Of a DNA stretch of 64,000 nt, positions 24,387-32,732 are shown one piece after another (position 1 is the first letter of the stretch; the number at the start of each line of letters is the position of its first letter). The stretch covers positions 1 through 64,000 of the forward strand of contig JBMFQR010000008.1 in the NCBI GenBank assembly GCA_049968515.1. The letters run 5' to 3'. The position numbers were made by a program, and so were the translations under genes. The stretch is from JAOACQ01 sp049968515. GTDB lineage: Bacteria; Spirochaetota; Brevinematia; Brevinematales; JAOACQ01. The notes beneath the pieces were generated by a model. The model worked only from the letters and a program-made list of their open reading frames with translations, did no database searches and was not told the DNA's origin.

Positions 24387-25429
24387 GGCTTGAAGACTTA
24401 TACTTTGAATTGCCAGAGGAACTCATTGCTGAAAAGCCGGCAGAAAAAAGGGAAGAATCAAGGCTTCTTGTTGTGTTAAGGGGTGAGAATAGATTCTATG
24501 AAACCAAATTCAGGGAGATAACAGACCTTTTTAAAAAAGGTGAATTACTTGTTTTTAACAACACAAAGGTTTTTAAAGCAAGGCTTCTGGGAAAGACAGA
24601 AGGTGGTAGAAATGTAGATTTATTGCTTGTTGAGAGGGTGCAGGGCAATCTCTGGAAGGCTATGGTAAAGAACTCAAGAAAGTTTAAGTCCGGGACATCT
24701 GTTTGTTTCCGGAATGTAGTGGCAAAGATAGGTGAGAGAGTTGAAGAATTCAGGCTCATAAGGTTTGACAAGAATCTGGATTTTGATGATATTGACAAAA
24801 TTGGAGTTGTTCCATTGCCTCCCTACATTATAAAAAGGAGGAAGAGTCTGGGGCTTGAGGAATACACCGATGAAGATGATGAGAGGTATCAGAGTGTTCT
24901 GGCAAAGGTCAGTGGTTCTGTAGCTGCTCCGACAGCGTCTTTTCATTTCAGTGAAGAATTGCTTTCAAGACTCAGAGAAAGTGGAGTAAATTTTGCATTT
25001 GTAACTCTGCATATAGGGCCTGGAACCTTCAAGCCTGTTGAAGGGGACATTGATAATTTTAAAATTCACAGGGAGTGGATAGAAGTAGATTCAGACAACA
25101 TAGAGCTAATAAAGAAGGCAAAGATGGAAAAGAATAAGATTACTGCTATAGGAACAACCTCTGTAAGAACACTTGAAACAATTGCCTCAATTTTTGGTGA
25201 TGTAAGGAATTTCAAGGCTTATTCTGGCTATACTGATTTGTTTATAAAGGAAGGTTACAGATTCAAGCTTGTGGACGGGATGGTCACAAACTTTCATCTA
25301 CCTTACTCAACATTGCTTTTGCTTGTATATGCCTTTGCTGGCAAGGAATTGATACAGAGTGCTTATCGTTATGCCATAGAAAACAAGTTTAGATTTTTCA
25401 GCTATGGAGATGCAATGATAATAAGGTGA
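24383..25429 (+). CDS. queA: S-adenosylmethionine:tRNA ribosyltransferase-isomerase
   Basis: QueA transfers and rearranges the ribosyl part of SAM onto preQ1 in tRNA to form epoxyqueuosine. The 348-residue protein matches the family end to end: YFELPEELIAEKPAE, LLVFNNTKVFKARL, VPLPPYIIKR, VAAPTASFHFSEELL, LHIGPGTFKPV, TSVRTLETIA and MVTNFHLPYSTLLLLV. It is the last gene of the usp-MBL-queA operon. Confidence 0.95.
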   Translation: MRLEDLYFELPEELIAEKPAEKREESRLLVVLRGENRFYETKFREITDLFKKGELLVFNNTKVFKARLLGKTEGGRNVDLLLVERVQGNLWKAMVKNSRKFKSGTSVCFRNVVAKIGERVEEFRLIRFDKNLDFDDIDKIGVVPLPPYIIKRRKSLGLEEYTDEDDERYQSVLAKVSGSVAAPTASFHFSEELLSRLRESGVNFAFVTLHIGPGTFKPVEGDIDNFKIHREWIEVDSDNIELIKKAKMEKNKITAIGTTSVRTLETIASIFGDVRNFKAYSGYTDLFIKEGYRFKLVDGMVTNFHLPYSTLLLLVYAFAGKELIQSAYRYAIENKFRFFSYGDAMIIR

Positions 25430-25435
25430 AAGTAT

Positions 25436-25502
25436 TTTTCTCGTTCGGAATGGCATCTTTGCTTTGCTCAGAATGACATTTTCGCCTTTTTGGACAGCCA
25501 TT
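25436..25502. repeat. Possible remnant of a dispersed repeat
   Basis: The segment contains GAATGGCATCTTTGC and CTCAGAATGACATT, wording common in short dispersed repeats. It ends with GCCTTTTTGGACAGCC (25484-25499), which recurs exactly at 33851-33866. The rest of the 132-bp gap shows nothing else. Confidence 0.35.
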
Positions 25503-25561
25503 ATAGAAATGTGATGTTTTAATTAGCATATGCTATTTTTCTGATTTGTTAGGGCTTGTGT

Positions 25562-26356
25562 TTATGGCCTTTTAAATCTGCCACTTGTCTTTGGATTAAA
25601 GAGGTAGTTTAAAAGATAGTCTGGCTTTGGGTTTCTGAATGCTGCAAAGATATTGTTTTTAACACCGGGGATTTTACTTTCAAGTTCTTCAATCAGTTTT
25701 CTAATCTCAAGTCTTCTAAAATCTCTTTTCATAATCTTTGAGGGGCACACTTCACCAATTATGAGGATATTTTCTTTATTAGAATAGAAATACTTTTCAA
25801 TCTCTTTCTTTTCAAGGTATGCCAGAGGGCGTATTATTGTCAGTGTTCCGTTGAAAAGGGGCAGTTTTGGTAGCATTGATGAAAGCTCTCTTTTATAAAA
25901 CATATTCATTAAATTGGTTTCCACGATGTCATCCTTGTGATGTGCAAGGGCGATTTTTTTAGCTCCGATGGCGTTTGCATATTTAAATAGCTCGGTGCGT
26001 CTTTTCTGTGCGCAGAGGTAGCATATGTCGCGCTTTGGTCTATGAGATTTTGTGAGATATTCTATTGCAGGCACTGGAATTATTTTTAGTTCGGTAGATG
26101 TTGCTGAAAAAATGTAGTTTTTTAACTTGTCAAGTTTTTTATTGTATTCTTCATTTTCACCATTGAAATTATCAATAATGACAGGGAAAAGCTCATACTT
26201 GATGGGAATATATTTAAGTCTTTTGTAAAGTAAAACAAGCATTACAATACTATCTATTCCACCTGAAATGGCGGCGACGATTCTATCTTTGTCCTCTATC
26301 ATATCATAATCATTTATTGCCTGTCCTATTATTTTAAGCATTCTGAATTCATTCAA
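25562..26356 (-). CDS. TtcA-family PP-loop ATPase (tRNA thiolation)
   Basis: This is a 264-residue enzyme of the TtcA/TtuA family, which adenylates a tRNA base and replaces oxygen with sulfur. The N-terminus GQAINDYDMIEDKDRIVAAI leads to the PP-loop SGGIDSIVML. Further in, CYLCAQKRRTELF gives the CxxC, AHHKDDIVETNLMN is the conserved His-Asp stretch, and CPSKIMKRDFRR has the third Cys for an Fe-S cluster. TtcA itself makes 2-thiocytidine at position 32. It is the last gene of a five-gene operon and overlaps the glycosylase gene by 8 nt. Confidence 0.8.
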   Translation of the reverse strand: MNEFRMLKIIGQAINDYDMIEDKDRIVAAISGGIDSIVMLVLLYKRLKYIPIKYELFPVIIDNFNGENEEYNKKLDKLKNYIFSATSTELKIIPVPAIEYLTKSHRPKRDICYLCAQKRRTELFKYANAIGAKKIALAHHKDDIVETNLMNMFYKRELSSMLPKLPLFNGTLTIIRPLAYLEKKEIEKYFYSNKENILIIGEVCPSKIMKRDFRRLEIRKLIEELESKIPGVKNNIFAAFRNPKPDYLLNYLFNPKTSGRFKRP

Positions 26357-27014
26357 GTGGTTTATCCTCCTTTTCCACCAGCTCGATTGCTTTTTTTATA
26401 TCCATCTTAAAATCTTCAATCAGATTCATATTTCTGAGGACTGCAGCGGGGTGATATGTTGGTAAAACTGTATAGCCGAGGGGAGATTTTCTCATGATAC
26501 CTCTCAGGCTTGAAATTCCCTCTTTTGTGTTGAGGAGAAATTTTGTGGAGAAATTACCGAGTGCGACGATAAGCCTTGGTTTTATTATTAAAAGCTGTTC
26601 AACAAGATAGGGGCTACAGAGAGCTATCTCTTCAGGCTCAGGGTTTCTATTCCCCGGTGGGCGATGCTTTAAAATGTTGCAGATATAGACGCTACTTCTT
26701 CTGACCCCCAGATTCTCGAGTATGCTTGTAAGTAATCTACCAGCTCTTCCCACAAATGGTTTGCCCTGTATGTCTTCTTCTTCCCCGGGGGCTTCCCCTA
26801 CAAGCACAAGTGCTGAATTATAATCTCCATCAGAAAAGACGAGATTTTTGGAAGTCTTGTAGAGATTACACTTCTGGCAATTCTTGCATTTTTCCTCAAG
26901 CAATTTCAATTTTTTCCCTTTTTCGTCAAGAAGATTCTCTACTGGTTGATTTTCTCGAAAGTAAAATTCTTCTTTTATTAATGCTAAAATCTTTTCAGTA
27001 ATATTTGAGTTCAT
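26349..27014 (-). CDS. Family 4 uracil-DNA glycosylase (Fe-S)
   Basis: This enzyme removes uracil from DNA. The 221-residue protein has an N-terminal Cys cluster CKNCQKC for the 4Fe-4S site, with another Cys in IALCSPYL. The active-site motif 1 is GEAPGEEEDIQGKPFVGRAG, and motif 2 is the His-containing TYHPAAVLRN. These place it in the thermostable family 4 group. It overlaps rdgB upstream by 20 nt and ttcA-like downstream by 8 nt. Confidence 0.9.
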   Translation of the reverse strand: MNSNITEKILALIKEEFYFRENQPVENLLDEKGKKLKLLEEKCKNCQKCNLYKTSKNLVFSDGDYNSALVLVGEAPGEEEDIQGKPFVGRAGRLLTSILENLGVRRSSVYICNILKHRPPGNRNPEPEEIALCSPYLVEQLLIIKPRLIVALGNFSTKFLLNTKEGISSLRGIMRKSPLGYTVLPTYHPAAVLRNMNLIEDFKMDIKKAIELVEKEDKPLE

Positions 27015-27600
27015 TTAAAATCCCCTCGAGTGCCTTTTTTCTGTGTGAGATTTTATTTTTTTCAGTTTCGCTTAATTCAGCCATTGTAATTTTGTAGCCG
27101 GATTCCTCTGTCAGAAATATGGGATCGTAGCCAAAGCCATTTGTTCCCTTTGGCTCGAATGCAATCTTTCCGTAACATTTTCCGCTGGATTTTATAATCT
27201 TTCCTTCTGGAGAAATAAGCATCATACTGCAATTGTAGTTAGCGTTTCTTTTCTCGAAAGGGATGCCTTCCATTTCCAAAAGGAGTTTTTTTATGTTTTC
27301 GTCATCTGTGGCGTTCTCGCCTGCATATCTTGCCGAATAGACTCCTGGTCTGCCTCCCAGTGCTTCAACCTCAAGTCCGGAATCCTCCCCGAGGAAGAAA
27401 TAGTCCCTATAGCTTTCCTTCAGTAATTCATAGACTGTCAGGGCTTTCTTTTCGGCATTTCCCATAAATGTATCTTTATCCTCAACAATTTTGACATTGA
27501 AATCTATCTCTTTCAGAGTGAGAATACTTGAATTCTCTTCGAGGAGTGATTTAAGTTCCCTCGCCTTTCCCTGATTTTTAGTGGTAATTATTAATCTCAT
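26995..27600 (-). CDS. rdgB: XTP/dITP pyrophosphatase (RdgB/HAM1)
   Basis: This 201-residue enzyme hydrolyses non-canonical purine triphosphates (XTP, dITP) to prevent their incorporation. It begins RLIITTKNQGKARELKSLL and contains FLGEDSGLEVEALGGRPGVYSARYAG, NCSMMLISPEG and GTNGFGYDPIF, diagnostic for the HAM1 family. It lies between murE (overlap 23 nt) and the uracil glycosylase, a grouping with a genome-hygiene flavour. Confidence 0.95.
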   Translation of the reverse strand: MRLIITTKNQGKARELKSLLEENSSILTLKEIDFNVKIVEDKDTFMGNAEKKALTVYELLKESYRDYFFLGEDSGLEVEALGGRPGVYSARYAGENATDDENIKKLLLEMEGIPFEKRNANYNCSMMLISPEGKIIKSSGKCYGKIAFEPKGTNGFGYDPIFLTEESGYKITMAELSETEKNKISHRKKALEGILNELKYY

Positions 27601-29446
27601 CTTTTATCTCCTCAAGAATCAGGCCAAGTTTAGAAATTAAATTTTCGAGTTCTATTGTGCTTAGATTTTTTTCCAGTTCATAAAATTCCTTTTTTGTTCT
27701 TATGCCTCTTTCTATTTTTGAAATTAATCTAAGATCTTCGATGTTGAAAATTTTTTCAAATTCGAGAGCAAAGTTTAGAACACTGTTATGAATAGGCTGA
27801 TTGTTCTTAAGAAGATAAATATCTTTCAAAAGCTGGATTACGTTTTCAATCACAAGCCTTTTTTTATTTTCTTCTAAAAATCTTTTTGAAAAGGAAAGGG
27901 AAAAGCTTGTAGAGTTTAGGAGGTTTTGTAATGCCAGAGTGGTTATATAACCCTGACCTTTTGAGACCTTTCTTATTGCTTCTATGACTGTCTCTCTATC
28001 ACTAAAATGAAATTTTTCTCTGCCTATTATCTGGTAATTTTCATGTCCCTTACCTGCAATGAGAATGCAATCATCTTTTTTTGAAATTTCAACTGCCCTG
28101 AATATTGCCTCTTTTCTATTTTCGATAATTTCGTAAGGAGTTAGGGTTTCTTTTATCCCCTCTTCAATTTGATGAATTATGTCGAATGGATTTTCTGTGC
28201 GTGGATTATCCGATGTTATAATGACGTAGGTGGAATACATTCCAGCGATTTTCCCCATTATGGGTCTTTTAAGTTTATCTCTATCACCACCACATCCAAA
28301 GACTGTAATAATTCTATCATTCTTTTTAATTATTTCCCTGATGGTTTTTAAAACCTTCTCGAGTGCATCAGGCTTGTGAGCATAATCAATTATTACTGAA
28401 ATGCCCAGATTGTTTGAAACTCTTTCCATTCTTCCATTCACATATGTGTGTAAAAATGGTGTTGCAAATTCACTTTCTTTGAAGCCAAGTTCTTTTAATA
28501 CTGCCGCAGCGAAGCCAAAATTATAGATGTTTGTAATGCCACACATTCCTATTTCAAAATTTCTATCATTAAGGCTGAAAACTGTTTTTGAGATGTTTGA
28601 TTTAATAATTTTTATGTGGTAATCAGCATTACTATCCATTGTGGAAATGGTTTTTAATTTGATTTTATCATAAGATAGCGACTTCTTTTTTATACTTGCA
28701 AAAACATCCATATCTTTATTGACGATGAGAACCTTTTTTTCCTTTGTAGATTTATTGAGAAGGTCAAAGATTTTTAATTTTGCATTAAAATAATTTTCCA
28801 TTGTCTGGTGAAAATCCAGATGATCCTGTGAAAAGTTTGTAAAGCCACAGACATCAAAATTTATACCATTCACTCTTCCCAGTTCGAGGGAGTGGGATGA
28901 AACTTCCATAATTAAAAATTCCACGTCTTTGCTCTCCATTTCCTTTATTAATTCATAGAGGTCGAGTATATCCGGTGTGGTATTGGTAGACTGAAAGATT
29001 TCATCATTTATTCTGTATTCTACAGTGCCAATAAGAGCCGTTTTTTTACCCATCCATCTCAAGGCGTTGTAAATTGCGAATGTTGTTGTTGTTTTGCCGC
29101 TTGTTCCGGTAATACCAATGACCTTCATTCTTGAAGTGGGATCTTTGTAGAAATTCCTTGCAATTATACATAAAGCTTCCTTTATGTCTTCTACTCCGAT
29201 GAAGCAAGCATCACTTAGCTTATATTCATCAATTTTTTTTGCTTCCACCAAGAAATGTCTGCAGCCTTTCTCATAGGCATCGGGAATGTAATGGTGAACA
29301 TCTCCGGAATAGCCAGAATATGTAATAAATAGTGTGTCCTTAAAAGCCTTTCTTGAATCATTAACAATGGCTTTAATTTCTATCTTATCGAGATCTTTCG
29401 GGGAAAAGGCAAGCTTTACATCTTTAAGCAAAGAAGATAATGTCAT
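27578..29446 (-). CDS. murE: UDP-MurNAc-tripeptide synthetase, meso-DAP type, with a C-terminal extension
   Basis: MurE adds the third residue to the peptidoglycan stem peptide. The protein has the ATP loop GITGTSGKTTTTFAIY, SSHSLELGRVNGINFD and the substrate motif DNPRTENP, which normally marks diaminopimelate addition. GKGHENYQ and HFSDRETVIEAI close the usual enzyme at about residue 495. About 127 more residues (496-622) follow: helical, charged, with no family that I recognise, including LENLISKLGLILEEIKDEI at the end. Typical MurE proteins are about 490-500 residues. The start overlaps the stop of the mutS-like gene by 4 nt. Confidence 0.9.
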   Translation of the reverse strand: MTLSSLLKDVKLAFSPKDLDKIEIKAIVNDSRKAFKDTLFITYSGYSGDVHHYIPDAYEKGCRHFLVEAKKIDEYKLSDACFIGVEDIKEALCIIARNFYKDPTSRMKVIGITGTSGKTTTTFAIYNALRWMGKKTALIGTVEYRINDEIFQSTNTTPDILDLYELIKEMESKDVEFLIMEVSSHSLELGRVNGINFDVCGFTNFSQDHLDFHQTMENYFNAKLKIFDLLNKSTKEKKVLIVNKDMDVFASIKKKSLSYDKIKLKTISTMDSNADYHIKIIKSNISKTVFSLNDRNFEIGMCGITNIYNFGFAAAVLKELGFKESEFATPFLHTYVNGRMERVSNNLGISVIIDYAHKPDALEKVLKTIREIIKKNDRIITVFGCGGDRDKLKRPIMGKIAGMYSTYVIITSDNPRTENPFDIIHQIEEGIKETLTPYEIIENRKEAIFRAVEISKKDDCILIAGKGHENYQIIGREKFHFSDRETVIEAIRKVSKGQGYITTLALQNLLNSTSFSLSFSKRFLEENKKRLVIENVIQLLKDIYLLKNNQPIHNSVLNFALEFEKIFNIEDLRLISKIERGIRTKKEFYELEKNLSTIELENLISKLGLILEEIKDEINNYH

Positions 29447-30801
29447 TCCTTTTTCTCTCTTATATTAAAAATGTCAAGCACACCCTCATTTTCAAGTATC
29501 TTCATTCCGAGCTTTGTTTTGGAAATTCCATCGGTTAAAGAGTAGTGGTATTTCACCTTTCCCCCTTCTATTGTCGCATCAAAACACTTGAAGATAACAT
29601 TTTTGTGTTTTTTTAATTCCTCTGCCAGCTCAAAGATATGAGTAGACAGAATGTAAATGGAGCTTTTTATTGTGACCATTTTTGAAATTACAGATCTTGT
29701 GGTTTCATAAGCATCTTCAAAATTTGTTCCCTTAAATAATTCATCCATAAGAATAATGCATCTTTCATTCCTTGAAATGCTTTTTGCTATCTTCTTGACA
29801 CGATAAACCTCACTCATAAAATAACTCTGGCCTTTTGAAATATTTTCTTCAGAAAGCATTAAGGTAATGAGTCTGTCAAAGAAAGATAGTTTAAAATCCT
29901 CTGCTGGCACACCAAAACCTGTATGTGCAAGGTAGATGCATATTCCTATTGTCTTTAAAAATGTTGTTTTACCAGCCATATTCGGGCCAGTAAGGAATAA
30001 AAAATTTTTTTCGGATGAGAAATCTATTGAGTTTCTGACTGGCTTTTTGAGCAGGGGATGAAATAATCCTTTTGTCTCTATGAAAGGTTCATTAGAATTT
30101 ATAAAAGCAGGGAGGCATAACTTAAATTCAACAAACGCTTTTGCAAGTCCCATCCTTCCATCAAATTCAGCAATTATTCCTATCAACTCAGAGAATTTAC
30201 CTTTTAATTCAAACCTGATCCGGTGATCAATTTTTAACAATCTTATTATACTGAGTTCTCTAATTCTAACATTCCGAAGGTTTTTCAAAACATCAAGTTC
30301 GAGAATGCTTTTTATCAATTCAACTTTGTCATTGAGTAAGGTTGTTTTTTTTGTTTCTATCAGTTCAAGGATTTGATTTGCTTTTTGAGAAAGGTGGATT
30401 ATAGAATTTATTCCATTAAGTATCTCATCAATTATATTTTCGTAAAGAAGTTTTATCTGTGAGGTTCTATATAAGAAAACAAGTATGTTCTTTGAGAAAA
30501 AATCTATGAGATTGGAATTCAGGTAACTTCTTACTTCGTCAAACTCATGGAGCTCAAGATGTTCTGTGAATTTTTCCCAGTGATTTATGTTTTCTACAAA
30601 GTAGAGTAAAATCTTCTGTCTTTTTTCTACTTCGTTTAGATGGAGAGCCGGTGATTTGAGGAATTTTTCTACAAAGAGTTTGCCTTCTCTTGTCTTGGCC
30701 AGGTTGTAGAAAGAAATTATACCCTTTTCTGGATTGAATTCCCCATTTTCATAAATTCCAAAAAGTTCAAGATCCCTTATTGAAATGTTATCTATCTTCA
30801 T
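29443..30801 (-). CDS. MutS-family ATPase lacking the mismatch-recognition domain
   Basis: This 452-residue protein contains part of the MutS lever/core region (about 1-250) and a full C-terminal ABC-type ATPase domain: Walker A GPNMAGKTTFLKTIG, the SKGQSYFMSEV segment, Walker B CIILMDELFKGTN and LSTHIFELAEEL. The N-terminal mismatch-binding and connector domains of canonical MutS (about 800 or more residues) are absent, as is the Smr domain of MutS2. Members of this short group are poorly characterised and may act on DNA structures rather than mismatches. It is the first gene of the operon with murE. Confidence 0.8.
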   Translation of the reverse strand: MKIDNISIRDLELFGIYENGEFNPEKGIISFYNLAKTREGKLFVEKFLKSPALHLNEVEKRQKILLYFVENINHWEKFTEHLELHEFDEVRSYLNSNLIDFFSKNILVFLYRTSQIKLLYENIIDEILNGINSIIHLSQKANQILELIETKKTTLLNDKVELIKSILELDVLKNLRNVRIRELSIIRLLKIDHRIRFELKGKFSELIGIIAEFDGRMGLAKAFVEFKLCLPAFINSNEPFIETKGLFHPLLKKPVRNSIDFSSEKNFLFLTGPNMAGKTTFLKTIGICIYLAHTGFGVPAEDFKLSFFDRLITLMLSEENISKGQSYFMSEVYRVKKIAKSISRNERCIILMDELFKGTNFEDAYETTRSVISKMVTIKSSIYILSTHIFELAEELKKHKNVIFKCFDATIEGGKVKYHYSLTDGISKTKLGMKILENEGVLDIFNIREKKE

Positions 30802-30933
30802 TCCTCAACCTTATTAATATTTGAACTTGGGTCAAAAAGTAAAATTTTCCTTTTCTTGAAACGAACTCTTTTATTATACTACGAATAAGTAGAAAAGTCA
30901 CTTTTGTAAAAAATTTTTATTTCTTAACAAGTT

Positions 30934-30962
30934 TTAACAACTTTTTTTGATTAAGATATATA
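30934..30962 (+). promoter_or_regulatory. Possible ssb promoter
   Basis: TTAACA (30934-30939), a 17-bp spacer and TATATA (30957-30962), 21 nt before ssb. The match is only moderate. Confidence 0.35.
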
Positions 30963-30983
30963 GAAGAAAAAAAGGAGGAAAAG

Positions 30984-31331
30984 ATGCAGTCTGGTGTAAA
31001 TGTGATAGTTGTTGAAGGTGGTGTAGTGAATGAGCCTGAGCTTCGCTATACTCAGGATGGTCTTGCTTTCACGAGGTTTGCACTTGCAAACTCATGTGTA
31101 AGCTATAAGAATGGGGAAAAGGCAAGTGAGACAAACTACTTTGATGTAAAGGTCTGGGGAAAGCTTGCAGAGATATGTTCAACTTACCTTAAGAAAGGTA
31201 AAAAAATAATAGTCTCCGGGAAATTAAGGCAGTCAAAGTGGAAGACGGAAGAAGGAAAGACAAGATCTGCTATATGTATAATAGCTCAGGACGTAAAGTT
31301 TTTGCCTTTCCAGAAAAAGGCAAAGGAATAA
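30984..31331 (+). CDS. ssb: Single-stranded DNA-binding protein (short)
   Basis: SSB coats single-stranded DNA in replication and repair. The 115-residue product is one OB fold: NVIVVEGGVVNEPELRY, GLAFTRFALANS, ETNYFDVKVWGKLAEIC and LKKGKKIIVSGKLRQSKW. It ends FLPFQKKAKE soon after the fold. The flexible tail and the acidic tip (DDxxF) used by canonical SSBs to recruit partners are missing. It is preceded by AAAGGAGGAAAAG. A GC-rich repeat block begins 7 nt after the stop. Confidence 0.9.
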   Translation: MQSGVNVIVVEGGVVNEPELRYTQDGLAFTRFALANSCVSYKNGEKASETNYFDVKVWGKLAEICSTYLKKGKKIIVSGKLRQSKWKTEEGKTRSAICIIAQDVKFLPFQKKAKE

Positions 31332-31338
31332 GAATTAT

Positions 31339-31498
31339 GGGGTGTCCCTGCAGAGAAGCACGGCATCCAACGTTTGGGAAGGTATGGCAATACGTTCACG
31401 TAGAGACGCACGGCAATGTGTTTGTTCACGTAGAGGCGCACGGCCGTGCGTTTGTTCACGTAGAGGCGCACGGCCGTGCGCCTCTACAGGGACACCCC
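31339..31498. repeat. GC-rich palindromic tandem repeat bounded by inverted repeats
   Basis: Three 30-bp units lie head to tail at 31391-31420, 31421-31450 and 31451-31480; the last two are identical and the first is degenerate. The final part forms a perfect 28-bp palindrome, 31460-31487, centred on CGGCCG. The whole block is framed by GGGGTGTCCCTG (31339-31350) and CAGGGACACCCC (31487-31498), exact inverted repeats. Base composition is far more GC-rich than the surroundings, which suggests a mobile or REP-like element. The RNA would fold into a strong hairpin between ssb and the convergent gene. Confidence 0.8.
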
Positions 31499-31507
31499 TA
31501 TTTATTG

Positions 31508-32719
31508 TTAGAGAATTCGCAAGCCAATATTTATAACATAAATTTCCTGTGGGTTACTACCCGGGTAGCTGCCGAATTCTTCCGTATAATATGCAAAATC
31601 AACCTTCAGTACAGGTATGTCAATACCCAATCCCCAGGCAAAATAACCCTTATTCAACCCGAGTCTTAAAGCAAGAAATTTAAAGAGTTTTGTTTCTGCA
31701 CCCAACCTTAGTTTATTAAAGAAGCTTTCAGAAAAATCGAAACAATTTACAATGTCAAAGTAAAAGGCTGGCTTGTAGAAAATAAAGTTCCATATCCCCT
31801 CAACATAGTTTTCTGTAAATACATAGCTTACTCCAATATCGAAAGATGGGCTGAAAGCTGTATTTGTATCAAGAGACTTCATCTTTTGAAACTCAAGGTT
31901 ATATCTATTCCAGCTAAAAGGTAGAAAAAGATCCTTTAAAGCTATTCCCAATGCCATATCGCCAATGCCAATTTCATTCCATTTTATTAAGGTTCCGAGA
32001 TCCAGGCCAAAGGCATTGGCATAATCTATTCCCTTGTTTGTGCTACCCTGCATCATTGCCATAAAGGTATCAGCCGCACTCAGGAAGTTTAATCTTTCAT
32101 CCTGAAACTTTATTCTGTGTATCCACTTTATTAAAAACCCGAGAGAAATCTCATCAATTCCCACTGGCTCTGCAAAACCCATCCATTCTTCTGGTAATTT
32201 TCTCGAGTAACCAGCCACAAGGCCTATATCCCAGAATACGAGTGCATCTATATAGGGCATTCCAACATATGGTACAAGTCCAAAGGCGGTTTGCAGAGAA
32301 TCATATAAGTAGAAAGTAAACCCCTGCCCGATATATCCCATAGAAATTGGACCTGTAATGCCAAAGTTTGCTTTTAATTTAACAACCTCTTCCCAGGGGA
32401 TATCAGAAAATGTATCTTCTGACTGACCGGATTTACTTTCCTCCATTATCCTGGAAAGAATGTTTGCCAGTTTTACCATATCATTATTAAAACTAAATCC
32501 CATGTCAAGAATAATAATTTTCCAGTAGTCAGGGGTTATTCCTACGGAAGCGGGTTTCATAAAAATCATTCCAGTCTTTCCATAACTTGCAACTCCAGCT
32601 CCTCCAGTACCAATCATATCTATAGGTGGTAGATAGTTTTTTCTTTCCTTACCTGTTCCTCCAAAGAGATTTAAAGCCAAAATAACCATAAGAAGCAAAG
32701 TGATTCTATACAATTTCAT
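31508..32719 (-). CDS. Predicted outer-membrane beta-barrel protein
   Basis: This is a 403-residue protein from the ATG at 32719, chosen because GAGGGGG precedes it; the frame is open further upstream but lacks a signal there. The signal peptide is KLYRITLLLMVILALNLFG. The mature part opens with IGTGGAGVASYGKTGMIFMKPAS, like the N-terminus of FadL/PorV-type barrels, and continues with alternating hydrophobic strands ending YVINIGLRIL. The function could be a transport channel or a surface scaffold. It lies 13 nt downstream of a TPR lipoprotein gene, so the two are probably partners in the envelope. Confidence 0.65.
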   Translation of the reverse strand: MKLYRITLLLMVILALNLFGGTGKERKNYLPPIDMIGTGGAGVASYGKTGMIFMKPASVGITPDYWKIIILDMGFSFNNDMVKLANILSRIMEESKSGQSEDTFSDIPWEEVVKLKANFGITGPISMGYIGQGFTFYLYDSLQTAFGLVPYVGMPYIDALVFWDIGLVAGYSRKLPEEWMGFAEPVGIDEISLGFLIKWIHRIKFQDERLNFLSAADTFMAMMQGSTNKGIDYANAFGLDLGTLIKWNEIGIGDMALGIALKDLFLPFSWNRYNLEFQKMKSLDTNTAFSPSFDIGVSYVFTENYVEGIWNFIFYKPAFYFDIVNCFDFSESFFNKLRLGAETKLFKFLALRLGLNKGYFAWGLGIDIPVLKVDFAYYTEEFGSYPGSNPQEIYVINIGLRIL

Positions 32720-32732
32720 AAAATCCCCCTCA

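Noticed and set aside
31391..31480. CRISPR array
   Set aside because: The 30-bp units are directly contiguous with no spacers, and no cas genes are present in the window.
31238..31669. Open frames on both strands through the GC-rich repeat after ssb
   Set aside because: They arise from the palindromic 30-bp units, have repetitive peptides and lack ribosome sites. The ssb and barrel genes explain the flanks.
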